From positions 62,001-126,000 of the forward strand of contig JBJMLO010000013.1 in NCBI GenBank assembly GCA_045805265.1: DNA of 64,000 nucleotides. The letters are read 5' to 3'. The notes under the pieces are model-generated. The model made no database searches, had not been told where the DNA came from, and was given only the letters and a program-made list of their open reading frames with translations. Shown here one piece after another: positions 53,145-61,784 of this stretch. Each line of letters starts with the position of its first letter. Positions within the stretch are counted from its first letter, which is position 1. This DNA comes from JBJMLO01 sp045805265. GTDB taxonomy: Bacteria > Actinomycetota > UBA4738 > JACQTL01. A program made the translations under genes and the position numbers.

Positions 53145-54563
53145 TCAGTCCGCGGAGGGCTCGCCTGCGGCCTCCGCCCGGTGGCGATCCAGCACCACCA
53201 CCGAGAGCGCCATCGCCGCCAGGAAGCTCGGGATGCTCGCACCGAGCGCGGAGTCCCACAGGGGGAACGGCAGGTGCAGCCAGGTGTGGAACAGCGTCTT
53301 CATGCCGTCCTGCCACCCGGCCAGCGCGGTGGGCACGCTCCACTGGTAGATCAGGAACCCGGCCACCCAGGGCACCAGCGCCCGCCACCGGAACGCGGGG
53401 ATCGTCCCCCCGAACGGATCGCCGCGCCGGTTCCGCAACACGAAGCGGTCGGCCACGAACACGCCGAACAGCGGCACGAACACCGAGCCCAACAGGAACA
53501 GGAACTGCTCGTAGTTCCCCACCGCGAGCGACGGCCGGCCGCCCAGCCACGCCGCCAGCGCAACGCCCGCGGCACCCACGCCGAGCACCGCCCCCCGCTG
53601 GCGGATCCGTTCGCTGAGGTTCTGCGACGACACCGCGCTCGAGTAGATGTCCGCGAACGCCTCGTCGGTCTCCCCGACGAGCAGGGCCAGCAGCACGACC
53701 CACCCCCCGGCCAGCGTCGAGATCGCCGAGCCCAGGTCGCCCGGCGTCGCGAACTGGGGCAGCCCGGCCGCCAGCACCAGCAGCGCGCCGAGCGCGTAGA
53801 ACCAGGCGTTCCCGATCGCGTAGCCCGCGAACGTCCCGACCGCCCCGCTCACCCCCCGCCGGGCGAACCGGTTGTAGTCGGCCACCAGCGGCAGCCACGA
53901 GACCGGCATCACGATCACCAGGTCCACCGCCAGCAGGAAGTGATTGGGAAAGCCGCCCCTCCCCGGCGAGTGCCAGATCGCGCCCAGGTCGGCCGTCGTC
54001 AGAACCCGAACCGTGATCCACAGCCCGACCGCGCCGATGACCCACGCGCCGAACCGCTCCAGCCAACGCCTCACCACCACGATCGGCCCGCCCAGCGCGA
54101 GCGCCGTGCACACAACCGCGACGATCGCCAGCCACGCGTAGTAGCCGAGGTGCACCACCCGGTTCGCCACGAGGCTCATGGCCCACAGCTCGAACCCGGT
54201 CCAGCCGACCAGCGTCACGATGTTCAGCACGCTCGGGAGGTACGAGCCCCGCCGCCCGAGCACCGGCCGGAACAGCACCATGCCCGGCACGCCGTCCCGC
54301 GCGCCGGCGGCGCCGACCAGCGCCAGCGGGATGCACCCCACGAGCGACCCGACGGCGATTGCCAGCAGCGCCTCGGGCAGGCCGAGCGCGGGGACGAGCA
54401 GCGCGCCGGTCAGGATCACCAGGAGGCCGATCGACAGGTCGCCCCACAGCACCGTGAAGTCGAGGCCGCCGAGGCGGCGGTGCTCGGGTGGCACGGGGCG
54501 GATGCCCCACGCCGGCGCCTCGCGCTCCAGCGCCCGCTCGAGCCGTTCCGTGACGGTGGCCAT
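53145..54563 (-). CDS. NCS1 family permease, probable hydroxymethylpyrimidine/thiamine-precursor transporter (CytX-like)
   Basis: ATG 54563 starts a 472-residue protein with about 12 membrane helices and NCS1 features: LDFTVLWGDLSIGLLVILTG in helix 1, WTGFELWAMS, and PVSWLPLVADYNRFAR in two blocks. A TPP riboswitch lies immediately upstream, and its 3' end contains the GGAGGG ribosome binding site. That links the permease to thiamine supply, so a CytX-type HMP transporter is more likely than a cytosine permease. Related NCS1 proteins carry cytosine or uracil. No thiamine biosynthesis gene is next to it. Confidence 0.85.
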   Translation of the reverse strand: MATVTERLERALEREAPAWGIRPVPPEHRRLGGLDFTVLWGDLSIGLLVILTGALLVPALGLPEALLAIAVGSLVGCIPLALVGAAGARDGVPGMVLFRPVLGRRGSYLPSVLNIVTLVGWTGFELWAMSLVANRVVHLGYYAWLAIVAVVCTALALGGPIVVVRRWLERFGAWVIGAVGLWITVRVLTTADLGAIWHSPGRGGFPNHFLLAVDLVIVMPVSWLPLVADYNRFARRGVSGAVGTFAGYAIGNAWFYALGALLVLAAGLPQFATPGDLGSAISTLAGGWVVLLALLVGETDEAFADIYSSAVSSQNLSERIRQRGAVLGVGAAGVALAAWLGGRPSLAVGNYEQFLFLLGSVFVPLFGVFVADRFVLRNRRGDPFGGTIPAFRWRALVPWVAGFLIYQWSVPTALAGWQDGMKTLFHTWLHLPFPLWDSALGASIPSFLAAMALSVVVLDRHRAEAAGEPSAD

Positions 54564-54570
54564 GCCCGCT

Positions 54571-54656
54571 CCCTCCGCCCGAATTACCGGGATCAGGTTC
54601 TGGGGTCGCCGCCTCCCCAGGCGGCCTCTCAGCCCGGTCCGACCGAGCTCCCCCGT
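54571..54656 (-). promoter_or_regulatory. TPP riboswitch (thi box)
   Basis: On the minus strand the conserved elements are in order: GGGGGAGCTCGG, CTGAGAGG, a P3 stem GCCGCCTGGGGAGGCGGC, GACCC, GAACCTGATC, CCGGTAATTCGGGCGG and GGAGGGAG. The last overlaps the ribosome binding site 7 bp before the permease ATG, so TPP should block translation. Confidence 0.95.
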
Positions 54657-54749
54657 TTCCTCGCGGGATCGAGCGTACCCGCTCGCCCGCTCGCCCGCGC
54701 GGGCCGGCGGGGTACGCTCGGGCGCGCCGCAGGTGGAAAGGAACGACCG

Positions 54750-55544
54750 ATGGACTACCAGGACATCCGCTACGAGGTCCGGGACGGCGTCGGCTGGATC
54801 CGGCTGAACCGGCCCGACAAGCTCAACGCGCTGACCACGCGGCTGGCCCAGGAGACGCTCGACGCGCTGACAGCGGCGCGCGAGGACGAGGGCGTCCGGT
54901 GTCTCGTGATCACCGGCGAGGGCCGGGGCTTCTCGGCTGGACAAGACCTCACGGAGTTCACCGCCGCGACCGGGGAGGGGGGCGGTCTCGACGTCGCCGA
55001 GCACCTCCGGTCCGGCTACAACCGCATGATCACCTCGATCGTCGAGCTGCCCATGCCCGTGATCGCGGGCGTGAACGGCGTGGCGGCCGGCGCGGGGCTG
55101 TCGCTGGCGCTCGCCTGCGACGTCCGCATCGCGAGCGACGCCGCGAAGTTCCTCCAGGCGTTCGTGAAGATCGGCCTGGTCCCGGACTCCGGCAGCAACT
55201 GGCTGCTCCCCCGGATCGTCGGCTTCGCCAGGGCACTGGAGATGTCGATCACCGGCGACCTCCTCGACGCGGCCGAGGCCCTGCGCATCGGGCTCGTCCA
55301 CCGCGTGGTCCCGGCCGGCGAGTTCGACGTGGCGGTCACCGAGTTCGCCGGGCGCATGGCGGAGGGGCCCACCCTCGCCATCGGCGCCACGAAGGCGCTG
55401 ATGGGCGGCGCCCTGCGCCTGTCCCTCACCGAGACGCTCGAGCGCGAGGCCGTCACCCAGGCCGACCTGGCGGGCTCGTCCGACTTCGCCGAGGGCATCG
55501 GCGCGTTCCTCGACAAGCGCGAGCCGAACTTCACCGGCCGCTAA
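54750..55544 (+). CDS. Enoyl-CoA hydratase/isomerase family protein, PaaG-like
   Basis: ATG 54750 follows GGAAAGGA. The 264-residue crotonase-fold protein has GEGRGFSAGQDLTEF and GVAAGAGLSLALACDVRIAS with the oxyanion-hole glycines. The acidic residue comes in GLVPDSGSNWLLPR, the form seen in PaaG (2-(1,2-epoxy-1,2-dihydrophenyl)acetyl-CoA isomerase), whose catalytic Asp lies here. It may take part in phenylacetate degradation, as paaD and paaC lie at the far end of the window, or in beta-oxidation. Confidence 0.82.
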   Translation: MDYQDIRYEVRDGVGWIRLNRPDKLNALTTRLAQETLDALTAAREDEGVRCLVITGEGRGFSAGQDLTEFTAATGEGGGLDVAEHLRSGYNRMITSIVELPMPVIAGVNGVAAGAGLSLALACDVRIASDAAKFLQAFVKIGLVPDSGSNWLLPRIVGFARALEMSITGDLLDAAEALRIGLVHRVVPAGEFDVAVTEFAGRMAEGPTLAIGATKALMGGALRLSLTETLEREAVTQADLAGSSDFAEGIGAFLDKREPNFTGR

Positions 55545-55635
55545 GCTAGCCGGCCGGCCGGCCGGGAAGAAACGGCCACGGCGCTCGGTTCCTTCGGCTA
55601 GCGTTTGTGGTCGCGCGCTCGACGAGGAGGTGCCG

Positions 55636-57423
55636 TTGGACAGCAGGCGGCGGTGGACGATGACGGCCGTGGTGCTGGGGTCGGGGATCGTGTTCCTCGA
55701 CTCGACCGTCACGAACGTGGCCCTGCCCCAGATCGGCAAGGAGCTCCACAGTTCGTTGTTCAGCACGCTCGAGGCCCAGAACTACGTCTACACCGGCTAC
55801 TTGTTGACGCTGTCGGCGCTGCTGATCCTGGCCGGGGCCATCACCGACTACTACGGGCGGCGGCGGACCTTCGCGATCGGGCTGGCGGGCTTCGGCATCA
55901 TGTCGCTCGCCTGCGGGCTGTCCTGGAACTTCGAGTCGTTGATCGTGTTCCGGCTGCTGCAGGGCGCGATGGGCGCGCTGCTGGTTCCGGGGTCGCTCGC
56001 CATCATCAACACGACGTTCACCGGCGAGGAACGCGGGCGGGCCTTCGGCGTGTGGGCCGGGGCGTCCGCCGGGACGACGATCCTTGGGCCGTTCATCGGG
56101 GGCCTGCTGGTGCAGGGCATCTCGTGGCGCGCGGCGTTCCTGATCAACATCCCGCTGGTGATCGTGGCCATGTGGGCGACGCTGCGCCACGTCGCCGAGT
56201 CGCGCGACGAGGAGATGTCGCCGAAGTTCGACTGGCTGGGCGCGGCGGTGGTCGCCGTGGCGGTGGGCGGGCTGGCGTTCGGGACCATCCGGGGCCAGCA
56301 GCGCGAGTGGAAGGACCCGGCGGCGTTCGTGGCGCTGGGGCTGGGCGCGGTGGCGACGATCGCCCTGGCGCCGCTCATGAAGAAGCGGGAGCACCCCCTC
56401 ATCCCGCCGGGGCTGTTCCGCTCCCGGAACTTCACGGTGACGAACCTCTCGACGCTCGTGATCTACGGCGCGCTGTACGTGACGTTCTTCAACCTGGGAC
56501 TGTTCGTGCAGGGGACCCTGGGGTACGACCCCGCGGCGGCCGGGATCATGGGAATCCCCGGCACCCTCCTATTGGCGCTGTTCTCGACCAGGTTCGGGAG
56601 GCTGGCCGCCCGGTACGGTCCCCGGCTCTTCATGACCGTGGGCCCGGCGATCATGGGGCTCGGGGTCCTGTGGTACACGAAGGTCCCCGCGACCAGCGAG
56701 GCGTGGCACTTCGGAACCGGGACCGGATCATCGATCCTGCCGCCGGGCGACTACTGGGTGCACTTCCTGCCGGGCCTGCTCCTGTTCGGGATCGGGCTGA
56801 TGATCATGGTCGCGCCGCTCACCACGGCCCTCATGACGAGCGTCCCCGAGCACAACTCGGGGGTGGCCTCGGCGATCAACAACGCGATCTCCCGGGTCGG
56901 CCCCCAGCTGGCCGGCGCGCTGATCTTCGTGGCCATCGCCGGCAGCTTCTACTCGGGCCTGGCCTCCCGGGTCCCCGGGCTCGACGTGGGCAGCTCCGCG
57001 GTGCGCAAGGAGATCACCCCGCTCAACACCCCCGAGAACGGCGTGCGGTTCCACCTGCGGGGCGACGGGACCATCCGGGGCTCGGAATTGGTCCGCCCGG
57101 CGGGCGAGGCCTCGACGCACTCGTTCCATCTGGCCATGGTCATCGGGGCCGGCCTTCTGTTCGCCGGCGCCATCGTGAACGGCGTCGGGATCCGCAACCC
57201 CACCCCGGCCCGGAGGAAGGAGGAGGAGGAGCCCCCGGAGGGCGAACCCGCGGCGGCGCACGCGCCCGAGGAGCCGGAGCACGCCGAGGAGGGGGAAGGG
57301 GTATTCGTCGGCAGCGAGCGGCACGACGAGTACCACGAACGCGGCGACCCCCACCACCATCACATGTGCAGCACTGCCCCACCGCAGGCCGGCAGCGCGG
57401 TGGGAACCGTGGACGAGCGGTGA
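55636..57423 (+). CDS. DHA2-type MFS multidrug efflux transporter (EmrB/QacA family)
   Basis: TTG 55636 is preferred over GTG 55630 because AGGAGG ends 5 bp upstream of it. The 595-residue protein has 14 predicted helices and the DHA2 helix-1 motif VFLDSTVTNVALPQI, then motif A TDYYGRRRTF and motif C GPFIGGLLVQ. The C-terminal 70 residues are cytoplasmic, rich in Glu and Pro with a run of His near the end (HHHH then MC). It exports hydrophobic compounds using protons. A DUF1684 gene overlaps its stop. Confidence 0.88.
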   Translation: MDSRRRWTMTAVVLGSGIVFLDSTVTNVALPQIGKELHSSLFSTLEAQNYVYTGYLLTLSALLILAGAITDYYGRRRTFAIGLAGFGIMSLACGLSWNFESLIVFRLLQGAMGALLVPGSLAIINTTFTGEERGRAFGVWAGASAGTTILGPFIGGLLVQGISWRAAFLINIPLVIVAMWATLRHVAESRDEEMSPKFDWLGAAVVAVAVGGLAFGTIRGQQREWKDPAAFVALGLGAVATIALAPLMKKREHPLIPPGLFRSRNFTVTNLSTLVIYGALYVTFFNLGLFVQGTLGYDPAAAGIMGIPGTLLLALFSTRFGRLAARYGPRLFMTVGPAIMGLGVLWYTKVPATSEAWHFGTGTGSSILPPGDYWVHFLPGLLLFGIGLMIMVAPLTTALMTSVPEHNSGVASAINNAISRVGPQLAGALIFVAIAGSFYSGLASRVPGLDVGSSAVRKEITPLNTPENGVRFHLRGDGTIRGSELVRPAGEASTHSFHLAMVIGAGLLFAGAIVNGVGIRNPTPARRKEEEEPPEGEPAAAHAPEEPEHAEEGEGVFVGSERHDEYHERGDPHHHHMCSTAPPQAGSAVGTVDER

Positions 57424-58052
57424 CGCTCGCGGCCGGAGACCTGCTGGACCTCCTCGACTGGAAGCGGCGGATCTTCGAGCTGTATGCGGAGGTCCGGGAC
57501 ACCGCGGCGGCCGGCAGCCCCGAGGCCGCCTGGAAGCGGTGGCGGCTCGTGCGCGACGACCTGTTCCGGACCCATCCCCAGTCCCCGGTGCCGGAGGGCG
57601 AGCGCGACGCCTACCGTGGCGTCCCCCTGTTCCCGTACAACCCGGCGTACCGCTCGACCGGCGAGGTGGTGCCCACCGAGCTCGAGACGCTCGAGATCGG
57701 CGCGAGCGACGGCGGCGCGTACCGGTTCACACGGTTCGCCTCGGTCCGCTTCTCGCTCTCCGGTCGCGACCTGAGCCTCGACGCCTACTGGCTGGAGGGG
57801 TATGGCGGCGGGCTGTTCCTGCCGTTCCGCGACGCGACGGCCGGCCATGAGACCTACGGAGCCGGGCGGTACCTGATGGACACGGTGAAGGGCTCGGACC
57901 TGGGTGCGACCCCCGACGGCCGCCTGGTGCTCGACTTCAACTTCGCCTACAACCCGTCGTGCTCGTACCACCCGAGGTGGTCCTGTCCGCTCGCGCCGCC
58001 GGCCAACCGGCTCGACGCCGAGATCCGGGCCGGGGAGCGGTCGGCCGCCTGA
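57420..58052 (+). CDS. DUF1684 domain protein
   Basis: GTG 57420 overlaps the MFS gene stop. The 210-residue protein has the DUF1684 features LLDWKRRIFELYAEVR, RDDLFRTHPQSPVP, FPYNPAYRS, LFLPFRDATAGHETYGAGRY and DFNFAYNPSCSYHPRWSCPL. The family is known from structure only and its function is unknown. It is translationally coupled to the efflux pump. A hairpin follows within 25 bp. Confidence 0.85.
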   Translation: MTLAAGDLLDLLDWKRRIFELYAEVRDTAAAGSPEAAWKRWRLVRDDLFRTHPQSPVPEGERDAYRGVPLFPYNPAYRSTGEVVPTELETLEIGASDGGAYRFTRFASVRFSLSGRDLSLDAYWLEGYGGGLFLPFRDATAGHETYGAGRYLMDTVKGSDLGATPDGRLVLDFNFAYNPSCSYHPRWSCPLAPPANRLDAEIRAGERSAA

Positions 58053-58061
58053 CACGCGGAA

Positions 58062-58086
58062 GGGGCCCGCCCACCGGGCGAGCCCC
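58062..58086. terminator. Bidirectional terminator between convergent genes
   Basis: GGGGCCCGCCC-ACC-GGGCGAGCCCC forms an 11-bp stem with one mismatch between the ends of the DUF1684 gene and the convergent osmoprotectant-binding protein gene. Confidence 0.65.
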
Positions 58087-58107
58087 TGCGCGCGCCGTTC
58101 GCCCGAG

Positions 58108-59064
58108 CTACGGCGCCGGCTTCGCCAGGTCGCTGACCTTGGTGAGGCCGAACTTGCTGGCGGTGTCGTTCGTGACCACGAACACGTTCGTGTCCACGGC
58201 CGGCGTGTAGTCGAGCACGTTCACGTTCTTCTTCGCCATGAGCGGCTTGAGGATCGTGGCGTTGTTCTGGGGGTCGCCGGACACCTTGGCGTTCGCGTCC
58301 TGGGCACTCGCCTCGCTGGCCAGGTACTCGGGCTTGAGGTCGATCGAGCCCGAGAACAGCGCCTGGTCGGAGACCTTCCGGGCGGACAGGTCCAGCTGGT
58401 AGCTGACCTTGCAGCCGGCGTGCTCCAGGGCCTGGCCGTACATCTCGGCCATGATCTTGCTCTCCGAGAAGTTGCCGGAGACGCCGACCGTGAGGTCGCC
58501 GGAGCAGCCGCTCGAGGCCGTCATCAGCCCGTTGTCGTTCAGGAACTTCGTGGCGACCGCCGCGGGGTCCTGCTGGGCGATGTCGACCTGCTTGTTGAGG
58601 TCGAGCATCTGGTCGGTGGTGATCTTGGCGCTGATCGCGTTCAGGATGGCGTCGATCTGGGGGGTGTCCACGTCGGCGCGGATCACCGGCACGATGTTGT
58701 CCGACGACTCCAGGTGCTTGTCGTCCTCGAGCACCGTGAAGGTCGGGTCGTAGACCGAGGTCGAGAACAGCTCCCCGATCTGGACCGACCCCGCCTTCAG
58801 CGCGTGCACCGTGATGGGCCCACCGAAGTCAGTGGTCTTGATCTGCTTGAACTGGATCCCGTACACACTCTTGAGCCCGATGGCACAAAGCTCGTTCGTG
58901 GCGCAGTCGGGGGGCGCGCCGAACACGAAGGTGCTGGCGATGGTCGCGCCGCCGCCCCCTCCGGTGGTACTGGTGTTGTCGCCCCCACCCGACCCGCACG
59001 CGCCGGCCAGCAGGGCCGCCGCGAGCAGGGTCGCCCCGAGGGCGTACCTGCGGGAATACCGCAT
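58108..59064 (-). CDS. Osmoprotectant (OpuC/ProX-type) substrate-binding lipoprotein, circularly permuted
   Basis: The 318-residue protein starts at ATG 59064 with a lipoprotein signal ending LLAGACGS. After it comes the sequence normally found in the C-terminal half of OpuC-type binding proteins: CAIGLKSVYGIQFKQ, LEDDKHLESSDNIVPVIRAD and LNAISAKITTDQMLDLNKQV. Only then does the usual N-terminal half follow: DLTVGVSGNFSESKIMAEMYG, SIDLKPEYLAS and DYTPAVDTNVFVVT, ending SDLAK. The two lobes are thus swapped in order. It binds glycine betaine, choline or a similar compound for the two permeases and ATPase encoded upstream. Confidence 0.85.
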   Translation of the reverse strand: MRYSRRYALGATLLAAALLAGACGSGGGDNTSTTGGGGGATIASTFVFGAPPDCATNELCAIGLKSVYGIQFKQIKTTDFGGPITVHALKAGSVQIGELFSTSVYDPTFTVLEDDKHLESSDNIVPVIRADVDTPQIDAILNAISAKITTDQMLDLNKQVDIAQQDPAAVATKFLNDNGLMTASSGCSGDLTVGVSGNFSESKIMAEMYGQALEHAGCKVSYQLDLSARKVSDQALFSGSIDLKPEYLASEASAQDANAKVSGDPQNNATILKPLMAKKNVNVLDYTPAVDTNVFVVTNDTASKFGLTKVSDLAKPAP

Positions 59065-59143
59065 GGGTTCAACTCCTTCCCGTCCGTCGTGGGGGCGTCC
59101 GACCCCTCCGTCATTTGGACCCGCGAACCCTATCAGCCCGAAT

Positions 59144-59893
59144 TCAGGCGGCGGGGACCGCGCGGGAGTCGGGCCCCGGGCCCGGCTCCGTCGCCTTCCG
59201 TCTCGACCGGGTCCGGGGCGTTACGGCCCGCTCGAGCCCGGCGAACAGCACCTCGGTGAGGATCGCCAGCACGGCGACCAGCATGGCCCCGCCGATCAGC
59301 TGCTGCTCCTGCCCGTTCTGGGAGAAGCCGCCGTACAGGAACGCGCCGAGGCCGCCCCCGCCGACAAACGCGGCGAGGGTCGCCGTGGCCACAACCGTGA
59401 CCGCCGACGTGCGGAGCCCCGCCATGATCAGCGGCGCGGCGAGCGGCATCTCCAGGCGGGTCAGCACCTGCCATTCGGACAGGCCCATGCCTCGGGCCGC
59501 CTCGATCGTGTCCGCATCGACCGCCTGGATCCCGACGTAGGTGTTCGTGAGGATGGGAGGGATCGCCAGGAACACCAGGGCGATCGCGGTCGGGAGCATG
59601 GTCAGCTGCAGCGTCGGCGCGACGTTCCCGACCAGGATGAAGATGAGGACGACCAGCCCGAACGACGGGATGGCCCGGCCCACGTTCGCGATCGACACCG
59701 CCAGGAGCTCCCCCCGCCGCATGTGCCCCACGATGAGCCCGACCGGGATCGCCACTGCGGCGGCGATGCCGACCGCGATCGCCGACAGCTCGACGTGGTA
59801 GATCAGCTGGGAACGGATGCCCGCCTGGAAATTGACCTGTTCCCAGTTCGACGCGGTGAAGATCCAATGGATCGCGCGGACGAAGTCGTTCAT
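59144..59893 (-). CDS. Osmoprotectant ABC transporter permease (OpuC type, first gene copy)
   Basis: ATG 59893 overlaps the stop of the upstream permease (ATGA). The 249-residue protein has about five membrane helices and the EAA-like loop TIEAARGMGLSEWQVLTRLEMP near residue 130. The ELSAIAVGIAAAVAIPVGLIVG stretch in two parts matches OpuCB/OpuCD permeases. It forms a heterodimer with the other permease. The binding-protein gene follows about 80 bp downstream. Confidence 0.88.
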   Translation of the reverse strand: MNDFVRAIHWIFTASNWEQVNFQAGIRSQLIYHVELSAIAVGIAAAVAIPVGLIVGHMRRGELLAVSIANVGRAIPSFGLVVLIFILVGNVAPTLQLTMLPTAIALVFLAIPPILTNTYVGIQAVDADTIEAARGMGLSEWQVLTRLEMPLAAPLIMAGLRTSAVTVVATATLAAFVGGGGLGAFLYGGFSQNGQEQQLIGGAMLVAVLAILTEVLFAGLERAVTPRTRSRRKATEPGPGPDSRAVPAA

Positions 59894-60612
59894 GCGCCGG
59901 CCGTCCGGGAGACGTTGGGGAGCAGGCGGGCCCGACCGCGGGTCCAGGGCGTCAGCAGGCGCAGCAGCAGGAGCAGCAGCACGTCGGCCACGAGCGCGAG
60001 AGCAATCGACATGACCGCCCCGACCAGGACCTCGGGCGTGAAGAAGCGATCCAGCCCGTCGATGATGAGCTCCCCCAACGCGCCCTTGCCGATGATGAAT
60101 CCGATCGTCACCAGGCCCACGGTGCTCACGGTGGTCACGCGGAGCCCGGCCATGATGGCCGGGAGCGCCAGTGGCAGCTCGACCCGCCACAGGAGCTGGC
60201 GGCGCGTGTAGCCCATCCCCGTGGCGGCCTCCTTCACGTCCTCGGGGACGCCTCGAAGCCCGACCACGATGTTCCGTATCAGGATGAGGAGGGTGTAGCT
60301 CACCAGTCCGATCTCGACCGTCGTGACCGAGAGGCCGGTGAACGGGATGAGCAGCACGGCGAGCGCGATGAAAGGGATCGTGTACAGCAGCCCCGTGAAC
60401 CACGTGACCGGTGGGTACACGTTCGGGCGTCGGTAGGCCAGGATCGATAGCGGCATCGAGATCGCGAACCCGACCACCACGGCGATGACCACCAGCTCCA
60501 CGTGCTGGCCCGTCCGGGACAGGATCAGGCCCATGTGGTCTCCGACCCATTGCCACAGTGTCGGTGGCTTGAGCTCCTGGGCTGCGGCCACCGATGCGAG
60601 CCCCCTGATCAC
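59890..60612 (-). CDS. Osmoprotectant ABC transporter permease (OpuC type, second gene copy)
   Basis: GTG 60612 overlaps the ATPase stop (GTGA). The 240-residue protein has about six helices, the LPLSILAYR-type cytoplasmic turn, YTIPFIALAVLLIPF and the EAA loop VKEAATGMGYTRRQLLWRVELP near residue 125. It is the partner permease. The large open frame extending to 61794 is a shadow of the ATPase gene. Confidence 0.88.
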   Translation of the reverse strand: MIRGLASVAAAQELKPPTLWQWVGDHMGLILSRTGQHVELVVIAVVVGFAISMPLSILAYRRPNVYPPVTWFTGLLYTIPFIALAVLLIPFTGLSVTTVEIGLVSYTLLILIRNIVVGLRGVPEDVKEAATGMGYTRRQLLWRVELPLALPAIMAGLRVTTVSTVGLVTIGFIIGKGALGELIIDGLDRFFTPEVLVGAVMSIALALVADVLLLLLLRLLTPWTRGRARLLPNVSRTAGA

Positions 60613-61724
60613 TGGATGACCTCGTTCGACAGGCGTTCGAGCGTGAGGATGCCCAGATACTGCTGGCCCTCGCTGACCACTACGGCCACGTTCGTGGACG
60701 ATGTCACGATCGAGTCGAGCGCCTGGCGCAGGGAGTCCTTCGCGGTGACGTATGCACTGAACTTCCGGGGGTTTGCGTCCGCGGCCCTCCGGGCCCCGTC
60801 GAGCGAGGGTTCGTCGATCCACCCGATCAGCTCGCCGTTCGCGTCCACCACGCTTGCCCAGGCCATCCCGCCCGCCCGGATGGCCTCCCGGGCCTCCTCG
60901 GCCGGGGCGTCCGGCGCCACCACCGGGCCCGGCTCCACCTTCAGTGCCGAGACGGGGATGAGGGCCAGGCGCTTCAGACCGCGCTCCGCGCCGACGAAGT
61001 CCTTGACGAACTCGTTCGCGGGCGTCCGGAGGATCTCCTCCGGCGGCGCGTACTGCTCGACCTTTGCGCCGCGGTTCAGGATCGCGATGCGGTCGGCCAT
61101 CTTGATGGCCTCGTCGATGTCGTGGGTGACGAACACGATGGTCTTGCGCAGTCGCCGCTGGATCTCGAGGAACTGGTCCTGCAGGCGGGCCCGGATGATG
61201 GGGTCGACGGCGGCGAACGGCTCGTCCATCAGCATCACCGGCGGGTCGACGGCGAGCGCCCGGGCGACGCCGACCCGCTGGCGCTGACCACCCGACAGCT
61301 CGGCCGGATACCGGCGCAACAGCTCGCGGTCGAGGTCGAAGATCCCGGCCAACTCCTCGATGCGGGTGTCGATCCTGGCGTCGTCCCAGTCCAGGAGCTT
61401 GGGCACCATCGCGATGTTCTGGGCCACCGTGCGGTGCGGCATGAGCCCGACGCTCTGGATCACGTAGCCGATGCCGCGGCGGAGCTCGACCGGGTCCTGG
61501 CGCATGACGTCGGTCCCGTCGACCGTGATCGTGCCCGAGGTGGGCTCGATCAGCCGGTTGATCATCTTCATCGTCGTGGTCTTGCCGCAGCCCGAGGGGC
61601 CGACCAGGACCACGGTCTCCCCCCGCGAGACGTCGAGCGACAGCCCCTCCACGGCGGCGCCCGCCGCGGCGCTCTCGTAGCGCTTGGTGACGTCGCGGAG
61701 CGAGATCATCGGGTCGTCGGCCAC
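60609..61724 (-). CDS. Osmoprotectant ABC transporter ATP-binding protein with CBS domains (OpuCA-like)
   Basis: GTG 61724 follows GAGGGAGAGGG. The 371-residue protein has Walker A GPSGCGKTTTM, signature LSGGQRQRVGVARAL, Walker B VMLMDEPFAAVD and YGY-like IQSVGLMPHRTV. The C-terminus from about residue 265 has one to two CBS modules (GMAWASVVDANGELIG, VTSSTNVAVVVSEGQQYLGIL), which in OpuA/OpuC sense ionic strength or cyclic di-AMP. It is the first gene of the operon ATPase, permease, permease, binding protein. Confidence 0.9.
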   Translation of the reverse strand: MADDPMISLRDVTKRYESAAAGAAVEGLSLDVSRGETVVLVGPSGCGKTTTMKMINRLIEPTSGTITVDGTDVMRQDPVELRRGIGYVIQSVGLMPHRTVAQNIAMVPKLLDWDDARIDTRIEELAGIFDLDRELLRRYPAELSGGQRQRVGVARALAVDPPVMLMDEPFAAVDPIIRARLQDQFLEIQRRLRKTIVFVTHDIDEAIKMADRIAILNRGAKVEQYAPPEEILRTPANEFVKDFVGAERGLKRLALIPVSALKVEPGPVVAPDAPAEEAREAIRAGGMAWASVVDANGELIGWIDEPSLDGARRAADANPRKFSAYVTAKDSLRQALDSIVTSSTNVAVVVSEGQQYLGILTLERLSNEVIQ

Positions 61725-61784
61725 GTTCCCTCTCCCTCGAAACGTCCGGGTATTCGACCACAGCCCGCACGAGCCGTGGTCCCG

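Noticed and set aside
55550..55565. Four tandem CCGG units after the enoyl-CoA hydratase gene.
   Set aside because: Self-complementary but very short; may act as a weak terminator, and nothing else supports a function.
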